From: an uncultured Clostridium sp.
Lineage (GTDB): Bacteria; Bacillota; Clostridia; Peptostreptococcales; Peptostreptococcaceae
Assembly: GCA_900550335.1 (NCBI GenBank)
Contig: URRU01000020.1
Span: 1 to 16,323 of the forward strand
Length of the DNA: 16,323 bases
Reading direction: 5' to 3'
Position numbers and translations under genes: made by a program. Below the pieces are notes generated by a model. That model saw only the letters and a list, made by a program, of their open reading frames with translations, searched no databases and was not told the origin of the DNA. Positions 7,989 through 14,707 of this stretch are shown in pieces; within the stretch, counting starts at the first letter, position 1; each line of letters opens with the position of its first letter.

Positions 7989-8035
7989 TGCAATATTCTT
8001 ATCTAATTTACTTTAATACTGCAATATTCTCATCT
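7989..8035 (-). promoter_or_regulatory. Tandem 16-bp direct repeat, candidate operator
   Basis: On the minus strand AGATGAGAATATTGCA (8035-8020) and AGATAAGAATATTGCA (8004-7989) differ at one base and start 31 bp apart, close to three DNA turns. They lie between the divergent radical SAM gene (start 7951) and the 67-residue gene (start 8124), so a protein bound here could control either. The repeat is not one I recognise. Confidence 0.5.
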
Positions 8036-8088
8036 TTCCTTGTATTTTACGCTTTATTTTATTATTATAATAATTGTAGGTAATATAT

Positions 8089-8094
8089 TATAAT
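8089..8094 (+). promoter_or_regulatory. Possible -10 box of the 67-residue gene
   Basis: A perfect TATAAT lies 30 nt upstream of ATG 8124. No good -35 hexamer is present at 16-18 nt; TTGTAG at 8074 is too close. The assignment rests on the -10 alone. Confidence 0.35.
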
Positions 8095-8123
8095 CGTCTA
8101 TTTTGACAGAAAGGATAGCTAAC

Positions 8124-8327
8124 ATGGAAAAGTTTGAAAAAGTTTCACTTAATGATTTATCTGTTCAAGACCTTCTTCTAATAATAAAAGCACTTGAATA
8201 CACTCACGAAAATACTAAACTAAATGTATTCGGCGACCTTAGAAATAATCTTGTAAAAGAACTTTGTTTCCTTACTGAAACAACTGAGTCTGAATTTCTT
8301 TCTTATATAGAATCTTTATCAGAGTAA
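8124..8327 (+). CDS. Small acidic hypothetical protein, 67 residues
   Basis: I do not recognise this protein. It is short, acidic and predicted mostly helical (VSLNDLSVQDLLLIIKALEYTHENTK, then LRNNLVKELCFLTETTESEF), with no membrane helix, signal or metal-binding cysteine pattern. ATG 8124 is chosen over TTG 8103 because AAAGGATAG sits just upstream and the earlier codon leaves no ribosome binding site. It is the only plus-strand gene between two minus-strand genes: divergent from the radical SAM gene and tail-to-tail with the 308-residue gene, the stops being about 6 nt apart. Its standard start, ribosome site and leader with TATAAT support a real gene. Confidence 0.7.
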   Translation: MEKFEKVSLNDLSVQDLLLIIKALEYTHENTKLNVFGDLRNNLVKELCFLTETTESEFLSYIESLSE

Positions 8328-8333
8328 CTTTTA

Positions 8334-9260
8334 TTATGATTTTTTTAAAAATCTAAAGCAGTACTCTCCTGATTTAGATACTACATTTATTTTTAATAAA
8401 TTTCCATTTATACTTTTTGATTTTACTGTAAGTTTGTTTAATATAGGGTCTTGAATTGAATCGCCCTCATTTAACGCAATAATCTCTAGAGGATTTGCCT
8501 TCGCATTATACTCTTTTTTATTAATTTTATACTTTTTAAGTTTTACAGTATAATCTGCCATGGAATTTACAAAGTCTATATTCTCTATTTCCGTTGAAGC
8601 ACTTTGACCTAATAGTGAGAATAGGACTTTTTTTATTGAATTTATATCTGTACTTTCATCCCTATCCTCTACATATATATCAAAAATAGCATCCAATAAT
8701 CCAGAGCATATATCATCACTCGAATCTCTTTTTCCATCCTTGTACTCATCTATCATTTTTATAAGAGATATTCTATACATCTGGAACTTTACAACTTCCG
8801 ATTTTTCCATATATATATTTAGTGAAATTAATCTTTCTTTTATAGAATCCATTATCTCTTCATATTCAACAATTGGATTTTTTATTAAAAGGTGCACTAA
8901 TTCACTATAAATAAGTGCAGCTATTAAATATTCACTATATTTTTTATCAATCTTAAAATACATTACATATTTTTTTACAAGCTCAATAAGCTCTCTATCA
9001 CATTTTTCACCGTCATTATTTCCAAGTATGACTGGTAGAAAAATATTTAAAAGATTTTCTTTGTTGTACTCTGCTCCATAAAATTTATAATATCTAAGCT
9101 CATCCCTAAGTCTATTATTGTCTATATATAAATATCTTTGCTTAAAATCATCTATCAAACATTTTGTATTTACTATCATCAGCATTTTTATTATATCACT
9201 ATCTGTGTCAAACGCACTTATATACGCATTTTTGATAATATTATCAATTTGATTTTCCAT
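8334..9260 (-). CDS. Unrecognised 308-residue soluble protein
   Basis: No family recognised. The protein is soluble, rich in Ile, Lys, Asp and Tyr, and helical over most of its length (about 1-240). The last 60 residues look strand-rich (LTVKSKSINGNLLKINVVSKSGEYCFRFLKK), suggesting a small beta domain. No signal peptide, membrane helix or catalytic motif is evident. ATG 9260 follows AGAGGTGAAATT, a strong ribosome site. It starts only 23 nt after the argS terminator hairpin, with no room for a separate promoter beyond it, so it is either read through from argS or transcribed from a promoter inside the argS tail. Four of its five glutamine codons are CAA, against mainly CAG in the neighbours, which fits low expression or a different origin. 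Convergent with the 67-residue gene. Confidence 0.8.
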   Translation of the reverse strand: MENQIDNIIKNAYISAFDTDSDIIKMLMIVNTKCLIDDFKQRYLYIDNNRLRDELRYYKFYGAEYNKENLLNIFLPVILGNNDGEKCDRELIELVKKYVMYFKIDKKYSEYLIAALIYSELVHLLIKNPIVEYEEIMDSIKERLISLNIYMEKSEVVKFQMYRISLIKMIDEYKDGKRDSSDDICSGLLDAIFDIYVEDRDESTDINSIKKVLFSLLGQSASTEIENIDFVNSMADYTVKLKKYKINKKEYNAKANPLEIIALNEGDSIQDPILNKLTVKSKSINGNLLKINVVSKSGEYCFRFLKKS

Positions 9261-9275
9261 AATTTCACCTCTAAT

Positions 9276-9307
9276 TTAAAAAAAGAGGCTTATAAAAATA
9301 AACCTCT
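9276..9307 (-). terminator. Rho-independent terminator of argS
   Basis: Minus strand: AGAGGTTTAT, loop TTTT, ATAAGCCTCT (one G-T pair) and then a run of seven T. The hairpin is 33-56 nt past the argS stop and runs almost to the ribosome site of the next gene. Confidence 0.88.
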
Positions 9308-9339
9308 CTCTTTACTCTAAACTACTTTAAATCTAAAAA

Positions 9340-11037
9340 CTACATTTTGTGTGGTGCATGCATTCCTAATAATGCAAGACCATTTTCTATTGACTGTCTT
9401 GTAGCTTCAACAAGAGCAAGTCTTGCTTTTCTTAATTCTGCATCGTCTACAAGTATTGGGTTGTCATGATAGAATTTGTTGAATGCCTGAGCAAGATCCA
9501 GTACAAATCTTGTTACTATATGAGGCTCATTTTTCTTCATTGATGCAAGTATGCATTTGTTGAATGATTCTATAACTTTTAGAACTTCTGAACTTCCTTC
9601 ATCTGAAAGTAAGCTGTAATCTATATCAGAAGTAACTTCTTCACCAGCTTTTCTTAATACTGCACAACATCTAGCATGAGTGTACTGAACATAAGGTCCA
9701 GTTTCTCCATCAAAGCTAAGTGTTTTATCCCAAGAGAATGTATAGTCTTTTATTCTACTATTTGATAATTCCTGGAATACAACAGCTCCTACACCTACCT
9801 GTTTAGCTATTTCATCAACATTTTCAGCGTTAGGATTTTTAGTAAGTATTATATCTTTAGTTTTTTCTATTGCCTGTTTTAAAACATCTTCAAGGAATAC
9901 TACTCTACCTTTTCTAGTAGACATTGTTCCACTTTCAAGAGCAACCATACCAAATGGAACGTGAACAAGGTCTTTAGACCATTCGTATCCCATAAGTTCT
10001 AATACTTTGAATAACTGCTGGAAGTGAAGTGCCTGCTGAGAACCAACTACATATAAACATTTGTCGAAATCATAAGTTTCTTTTCTGTATATAGCAGCTG
10101 CTAAGTCTCTTGTCATATATAATGTTGAACCGTCTTTTTTAGTTATAAGAGCTGGAGTTAAATTATATGCATCAAGATTTACTATATTTGTTCCTTCAGA
10201 TTCTTCTAGTAATCCTTTTTCTTTTATTAAATCTATTACTCTATCCATTTTATCTGAATAGAAACTTTCTCCTGCGTATGAATCGAATTCTATGTCTAAA
10301 AGATCATAAACTCTTGAGAATTCTTTTAAACTTTCATCTCTGAACCACTGCCATAAAGCTTTAGCTTCTTCATCACCGTTTTCAAGTTTTGTAAACCATG
10401 CTCTAGCTTCATCTTCCATTTCTGGATGTACTTCGGCTTCATCATGGAATCTTACGTATAATTTTAATAATTCTGGTATTGGGTTGCTTTCTACTGTTTC
10501 TTTATCTCCCCATAATTTGAATGCTACTATTAATTTACCAAACTGTGTTCCGTAGTCTCCAAGGTGGTTTATTCTAACCATATTGTATCCCTGAGAATTG
10601 TATATTTTGTATAGTGCATTACCTATAACAGTAGTTCTTATATGCCCTATATGGAATGGTTTTGCTATATTAGGAGAAGAGAAGTCAACTACAACCGTTT
10701 TTCCTTTTCCTAATTCACTTTTACCGTAGTTTTCTTTTTCAGTAAGAACTTTATTTATAACTGTTTCAGCTAATTTTGATTTATCAACGAAGAAGTTTAC
10801 ATATCCTCCTAGCTGAACAACTTTTGATATAGCTCCTTTTGGTTCTATTTTACCAGCTATATCTTCTGCTATCATATTTGGAGCTTTTCTAAATATTTTA
10901 GCTAATTTAAAGCAAGGGAACGCATAATCTCCCATTTCTTTATTAGGTGGTATTTCTATAAAGCTCTGTATTTCTTCTAAAGTAAGGTCTTCTATCTGTT
11001 CTTTTAGAGCAGAAGCGACTTCAAATTTAAAATCCAT
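9340..11037 (-). CDS. argS: Arginyl-tRNA synthetase
   Basis: Charges tRNA-Arg with arginine in the cytoplasm; class I synthetase, 565 residues, the normal size. An N-terminal tRNA-recognition domain covers about residues 1-85 (with GDYAFPCFKLAK). The active site has the HIGH signature in NIAKPFHIGHIR (H129-H132), then INHLGDYGTQFGKL. The KMSKS position is replaced by MSTRKG (372-377), as usual in this enzyme. The C-terminal ~120 residues are the all-helical anticodon-binding DALR domain. ATG 11037 follows GAGGAGGAAGAA at close spacing. A candidate promoter lies about 110 nt upstream, within the gap after the DUF523 gene; I see no T-box leader there. A strong terminator follows. Nearly all glutamines are CAG, consistent with high expression. 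Confidence 0.97.
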   Translation of the reverse strand: MDFKFEVASALKEQIEDLTLEEIQSFIEIPPNKEMGDYAFPCFKLAKIFRKAPNMIAEDIAGKIEPKGAISKVVQLGGYVNFFVDKSKLAETVINKVLTEKENYGKSELGKGKTVVVDFSSPNIAKPFHIGHIRTTVIGNALYKIYNSQGYNMVRINHLGDYGTQFGKLIVAFKLWGDKETVESNPIPELLKLYVRFHDEAEVHPEMEDEARAWFTKLENGDEEAKALWQWFRDESLKEFSRVYDLLDIEFDSYAGESFYSDKMDRVIDLIKEKGLLEESEGTNIVNLDAYNLTPALITKKDGSTLYMTRDLAAAIYRKETYDFDKCLYVVGSQQALHFQQLFKVLELMGYEWSKDLVHVPFGMVALESGTMSTRKGRVVFLEDVLKQAIEKTKDIILTKNPNAENVDEIAKQVGVGAVVFQELSNSRIKDYTFSWDKTLSFDGETGPYVQYTHARCCAVLRKAGEEVTSDIDYSLLSDEGSSEVLKVIESFNKCILASMKKNEPHIVTRFVLDLAQAFNKFYHDNPILVDDAELRKARLALVEATRQSIENGLALLGMHAPHKM

Positions 11038-11144
11038 TATTTCTTCCTCCTCAAATATTTTCTTTATATATTATTAATTTTCTTTATATTTTTCCGTACA
11101 AAAATCATAATTTCCCGATTTTACATACTTACACTTATCTCTCT

Positions 11145-11173
11145 ATGTTAAAACAATTTCAACTATTTTTCAA
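11145..11173 (-). promoter_or_regulatory. Candidate argS promoter
   Basis: Minus strand TTGAAA (11173-11168), 17-nt spacer, TAACAT (11150-11145; four of six consensus bases). It lies in the 181-nt gap between the DUF523 stop and argS, which otherwise holds no hairpin or gene. Confidence 0.4.
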
Positions 11174-11218
11174 GGTGTTTAGAAAATTTAATCATTCATT
11201 TTTTCTTTTTCTATTTAT

Positions 11219-11674
11219 TTACTTTTGAGCTTCTAAGTCCTTCTCACTAATCGCTTTTATTCCGTTCATTTCAAATAGAGCTGCAGTTACTCCTTTTCCT
11301 TCTTTTTTTATTCCTTTAAATTCTCCATTGTGTATTTTATTAACACCACAAGAAGGACTTCCCTCCTTCAATATCGCCAACTCTACATCGTATTTTTTTG
11401 CCTCTTCTAAGCTAACCTCTGCACCCTTCATATACTCTTTTGTAACATTTACTCCTACTCTAGATATAACCTTACAATTTCCATCTATTACATCTTTTCC
11501 TTCTCCACCTATTATCTCTGCAGGCTCTCTCGGAGTAGAAAGACCTCCTGTACACTCTGGGCAAATAGTTATGTATTCCTTTCCCTCTAAATAACTTAAA
11601 ACAGCCTCATTTCTATTATTTCCACCACTGTACTTACAATTTTCTCCAACTAAACAAGCTGATACAACTATCAT
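11219..11674 (-). CDS. DUF523 family protein
   Basis: 151-residue stand-alone DUF523 protein; function not established. It carries the family's cysteine-bearing motifs in order: VSACLVGENCKYSGGNN at the N-terminus, CPECTGGLSTPREPAEI near residue 38-54, and LKEGSPSCG near 100-110. The conserved cysteines suggest metal or Fe-S binding, but this is inference. In some relatives this domain is fused to a DUF1722 domain; here it stands alone, as is common in Clostridia. ATG 11674 follows GGAGGATGTTTT. A reasonable promoter lies at 11731-11760, downstream of the mutS2 terminator, so it seems to be an independent unit. Confidence 0.92.
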   Translation of the reverse strand: MIVVSACLVGENCKYSGGNNRNEAVLSYLEGKEYITICPECTGGLSTPREPAEIIGGEGKDVIDGNCKVISRVGVNVTKEYMKGAEVSLEEAKKYDVELAILKEGSPSCGVNKIHNGEFKGIKKEGKGVTAALFEMNGIKAISEKDLEAQK

Positions 11675-11730
11675 AAAACATCCTCCAAATCTATATTAAG
11701 CTTAATAAAAAATATCTTTCTCATATACTA

Positions 11731-11760
11731 ATTATACCTTTATATGCACGCCCTTGTCCT
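11731..11760 (-). promoter_or_regulatory. Candidate promoter of the DUF523 gene
   Basis: Minus strand AGGACA (11760-11755), 18-nt spacer and perfect TATAAT (11736-11731), about 57 nt upstream of the start codon. The -35 matches consensus at four of six bases. The rest of 11761-11865 is AT-rich with no further feature seen. Confidence 0.5.
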
Positions 11761-11892
11761 AAAATATTTTCCTAACAAACCCTTTTAAAAGTAAACTTTA
11801 TTAATAAATATTCTCTTTATTTAATCATTAAAAGCTATTTCATATAGTTATAAGGTACAATTTAATAACATTAAAATAATTTTATTATATAG

Positions 11893-12009
11893 AAAAAAGG
11901 TGATGTTCAATCAAACAGCAACAATCTACAGACGATTTTTACATTATCCTCGAACAACGTTCGAGATATAGAAAATCGTCGAAGCCTGGCGCGTTTGATG
12001 AACCTCACC
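11893..12009 (-). terminator. Terminator with an oversized structured loop, behind mutS2
   Basis: Minus strand GGTGAGGTTCATCAAAC (12009-11993) pairs with GTTTGATTGAACATCACC (11916-11899), followed by six T (11898-11893). The loop is a 76-nt structured core instead of a few bases. Position just after the mutS2 stop and the T-run support a terminator role. Confidence 0.7.
11921..11989. other. Conserved core of element B
   Basis: ACAATCTACA (11921-11930) and GAAGCCTGG (11981-11989) flank an inner stem GACGATTTT / AAAATCGTC (11931-11939 with 11972-11980). That stem carries a further perfect 7-bp hairpin CTCGAAC-aac-GTTCGAG (11949-11965). The flanks match those of the core behind the TPR gene at 9 of 10 and 8 of 9 positions, whereas the inner hairpins are unrelated in sequence. 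Conserved unpaired flanks with a variable stem are typical of structured RNA motifs; family not recognised. Confidence 0.6.
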
Positions 12010-12025
12010 TTTTTCTTTAAATATA

Positions 12026-14407
12026 TTATTTTAATGTTACGATTGTGACACCTACACCACCTTCACCGTATCCACCTTGTCTTTTTTTCTTAACATGCTT
12101 ATTCTTTTTAAGAACATCCTGAAGTCCTGTCTTTAGTACCCCTGTACCAACACCATGTATTACTGTTACCTGCTCTAAACCTGCAACTGTAGCATCATCA
12201 AGATATTTTTCAAGTTCAAGAGTTGCTTCTTCAAGATTCATTCCTCTTAAATCTACCTCTCCTTTAACTCTTCCTGATTTTGCTTTTATTACATTTCTAG
12301 TTTTCTTAGTAACTGTAGTGTGTTGCTGATTCTTAATTTTCTGAAGCGACTTATATGGAAGTGTCATTTTCATTATACCAATTTGGACAACTGCCTCTTT
12401 CTTTTTATCATCTGCTGAAACAACTGTACCCTCCTGGTTAAGTGTTATTACTCTTACATCTTCCCCAGCCTTTAAATTTTTAATTTCTTTTGATGCTACT
12501 TTTGGAACTATCATACTCTTAACAGTAGGCTGTAAACTTCCCATTGAATCCGTCAATTCTTTTCTAAGCTGTTCAATCTGTCTACTCTTTTCTTTTGAAG
12601 CTCTTTCCTGTTCTAATTCTTTAAGACGTTTTATTATTTCATCTACTTCTTCTTTTGCCTGTCTTGTTATAGAGAATGCTTCACTTCTAGCTTTTTCTAT
12701 CATCTTTTCTCTCTGATTAGTTAATTTTTCTAGCTTTTCAGCTTCTGCATCTCTTATCATCTGTATTTCAGTTTTTAATTTTTCAGCTTCTGCCCTATCT
12801 TCTTCTGCCTTTATTCTATTCTTTTCAACATTCTGAAGAAGGTCTTCAAGCTCTATATTTTCTGTATTTATAAATTCTTTTGCTCTATCTATTATATAAT
12901 CTCTAAGCCCTAGCTTTCTTGATATTTCAAATGCATTTGATTTTCCAGGTACTCCTATAAGAAGCTTGTATGTTGGGCTAAGTGTCTCTACATCAAACTC
13001 AACAGCAGCATTTTCAACACCTTTTTTAGTAAGTGCATAGTTTTTAAGTTCACTGTAGTGAGTTGTAGCTATGCATTTTGCTCCAGCCATTTTAACATCT
13101 TCAAGTATTGCAATAGCTAGTGCTGCACCTTCTACTGGATCTGTTCCTGCTCCAAGTTCGTCAAATATAACTAGCGAATCTTCTGTAACCTTATCTAATA
13201 TAGATACTATTCTAGTCATATGAGACGAGAATGTAGATAAACTCTGTTCTATACTCTGTTCATCACCTATATCTGCAAATATATTGTCATATACACACAT
13301 ACTACTTCCAAAGTCTGCTGGTATATGTAGACCACTCTGTGTCATAAGTGCAAATAGACCGACAGTTTTAATAGTTACTGTCTTACCACCTGTATTTGGC
13401 CCTGTTATAACTAATGTATGGAATTCATCGCCTAAATATATTGTATTTGCTACAACTTTTTTAGGATCTAATAGCGGATGACGTCCATTTTTTATTACAA
13501 AGTTTTTATCTTTATTTAGCTTAGGGTCTATACCTTTCATCTCAAGAGATAATTTTCCTTTTGCAAATATAAAGTCTATTTTTTCTAATATCTCCTGGTT
13601 TGAGATTATTTCTCTAGCTATTTCTCCTATCATTTTTGATAACTCAGCTAAAATTCTCTCTATTTCTTCTTGTTCATCTAACTTTAATTTTCTAAGTTCA
13701 TTATTCATTTCAACTATACTCATAGGTTCTATAAATAATGTGGCTCCTGAAGAAGATTGGTCATGTACTATACCAGATACAACAGATCTATACTCTGCCT
13801 TTACTGGTACAACAAATCTATCCCCTCTCATAGAAATAATACTGTCTTGTAAATACTTCTGATATGTAGCTGAAGATATTATTGAATTTAATTTAGATCT
13901 TATAGACTGATTTTTTTGAACGATTTTTCTTCTTATGTCTCTTAGTGTAGATGATGCACTGTCTGCTATTTCTAATTCACTTATTATAGCATTGTATACC
14001 GCATCTTCTATTTCTCTATGTATGTAGAGAGATGTAGCTAAAGACTGGATTATTGGGTAGTTGAAATCCTCTTCTTCTCCATCTCCAGATAAACTATTCG
14101 CAATTACTCTGGCCGCTCTTAAAGTATCTGCAACCATAAGTAAACTTCCTGGATCAAGAGATGCTCCTATCTCTGCTCTCTTTACCTTATCTAAAACATC
14201 ATGTATTCCTCCAAGACTTACATGCCCTCTCTTGATTAAAATAGATTGAGCTTCTGTAGTTTCCTGTAATCTATACTTTACTTCTTCAAAATCAGAACTT
14301 GGTTCTAACTTTTCAATCTTATTAAGTCCTAAAGAAGATGATGCTTTGGTTTTTAAAATATCTATTATCTTATCAAACTCAAGAACTTTGAATGACTTAT
14401 TATCCAT
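12026..14407 (-). CDS. mutS2: MutS2 family ATPase/endonuclease (RqcU-type)
   Basis: 793-residue MutS2. It lacks the mismatch-recognition domain of MutS; family members act on recombination intermediates or, in Bacillus, on collided ribosomes. Domains in order: helical clamp/core (about 1-300); ABC-type ATPase with Walker A GPNTGGKT (336-343), Walker B LVIFDE (412-417) and a THYSELK stretch after it; a long charged coiled coil (about 515-640, rich in Glu/Lys/Arg); a small beta domain; and a C-terminal Smr nuclease domain from about 718 with VDLRGMNLEEA and HGVGTG (751-756), ending GGYGEGGVGVTIVTLK. ATG 14407 follows AAGAGGGGATAGT; an earlier TTG at 14425 overlaps that site. It is divergent from pepD. 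Its final codons are mirrored in the palindrome downstream. Confidence 0.96.
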   Translation of the reverse strand: MDNKSFKVLEFDKIIDILKTKASSSLGLNKIEKLEPSSDFEEVKYRLQETTEAQSILIKRGHVSLGGIHDVLDKVKRAEIGASLDPGSLLMVADTLRAARVIANSLSGDGEEEDFNYPIIQSLATSLYIHREIEDAVYNAIISELEIADSASSTLRDIRRKIVQKNQSIRSKLNSIISSATYQKYLQDSIISMRGDRFVVPVKAEYRSVVSGIVHDQSSSGATLFIEPMSIVEMNNELRKLKLDEQEEIERILAELSKMIGEIAREIISNQEILEKIDFIFAKGKLSLEMKGIDPKLNKDKNFVIKNGRHPLLDPKKVVANTIYLGDEFHTLVITGPNTGGKTVTIKTVGLFALMTQSGLHIPADFGSSMCVYDNIFADIGDEQSIEQSLSTFSSHMTRIVSILDKVTEDSLVIFDELGAGTDPVEGAALAIAILEDVKMAGAKCIATTHYSELKNYALTKKGVENAAVEFDVETLSPTYKLLIGVPGKSNAFEISRKLGLRDYIIDRAKEFINTENIELEDLLQNVEKNRIKAEEDRAEAEKLKTEIQMIRDAEAEKLEKLTNQREKMIEKARSEAFSITRQAKEEVDEIIKRLKELEQERASKEKSRQIEQLRKELTDSMGSLQPTVKSMIVPKVASKEIKNLKAGEDVRVITLNQEGTVVSADDKKKEAVVQIGIMKMTLPYKSLQKIKNQQHTTVTKKTRNVIKAKSGRVKGEVDLRGMNLEEATLELEKYLDDATVAGLEQVTVIHGVGTGVLKTGLQDVLKKNKHVKKKRQGGYGEGGVGVTIVTLK

Positions 14408-14543
14408 ACTATCCCCTCTTTTCAAATTTTTTTAAATTTATTAATTTAAAATTTTTATGGTTTAAATTTAATTTATTTTATAATTTCTTACGAAACGTTG
14501 AATTTACAGACATATTAAGAAAATCGTTTTTTCTTTTTTAAAA

Positions 14544-14558
14544 AATTTTCAGATTTTG
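14544..14558. promoter_or_regulatory. Weak CodY-box-like sequence between mutS2 and pepD
   Basis: AATTTTCAGATTTTG agrees with the known CodY consensus (AATTTTCWGAAAATT) at 11 of 15 positions, including the first ten. It lies about 150 nt upstream of pepD and of mutS2 in the 300-nt divergent gap. In DNA this AT-rich such matches are frequent, so this is only a pointer. Confidence 0.25.
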
Positions 14559-14595
14559 ATATAAATTTTGACGTTTTCCAATGTTTTTTTTTCTA

Positions 14596-14665
14596 TTTTG
14601 TATTATACTGTTAGTGTAGCTATTTAATATTATACATAAACATATAAAGTTTGTATAATACAAAA
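14596..14665 (+). repeat. 13-bp inverted repeat in the pepD upstream region
   Basis: TTTTGTATTATAC (14596-14608) and GTATAATACAAAA (14653-14665) are perfect inverted copies 57 bp apart. They contain promoter-like hexamers (TATACT at 14604, TATAAT at 14654). They could be a paired operator or, if transcribed, the stem of a leader hairpin. The remaining 14408-14595 stretch is A/T tracts with the CodY-like site only. Confidence 0.5.
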
Positions 14666-14707
14666 GCAATTTTATTTATTATTATTTTATTCAGGAGGAC
14701 TTTACAA

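Larger units (their letters stand above)
11866..12039. repeat. Long palindrome behind mutS2 (element B)
   Basis: Arms 11866-11916 and 11993-12039 are inverted copies. The outermost 15 bp (TAACATTAAAATAAT) match exactly, and the inner 17-18 nt (GGTGATGTTCAATCAAAC against GGTGAGGTTCATCAAAC) differ by one base and one indel; the A/T stretch between is diverged. The right arm contains the stop and last codons of mutS2 (12026-12039), so the left arm is an inverted copy of that gene tail. This repeats the arrangement of the palindrome behind the TPR gene. Confidence 0.85.

Noticed and set aside
8328..8355. GATTTTTTTAAAAATC as a terminator between the convergent genes
   Set aside because: It is an A/T-only palindrome with almost no loop, and it lies in the coding end of the 308-residue gene. 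It is too weak to call.
11038..11218. Possible T-box riboswitch before argS
   Set aside because: The gap holds none of the T-box landmarks (no GGTGG-containing box, no antiterminator hairpin with a T-run). Only a plain promoter is plausible.
11866..12039. IS200/IS605-type or REP element with transposase
   Set aside because: No transposase gene lies within or near either palindrome, and the GTAG-before-hairpin pattern of REP sequences is absent. A non-autonomous relic remains possible but is not shown.
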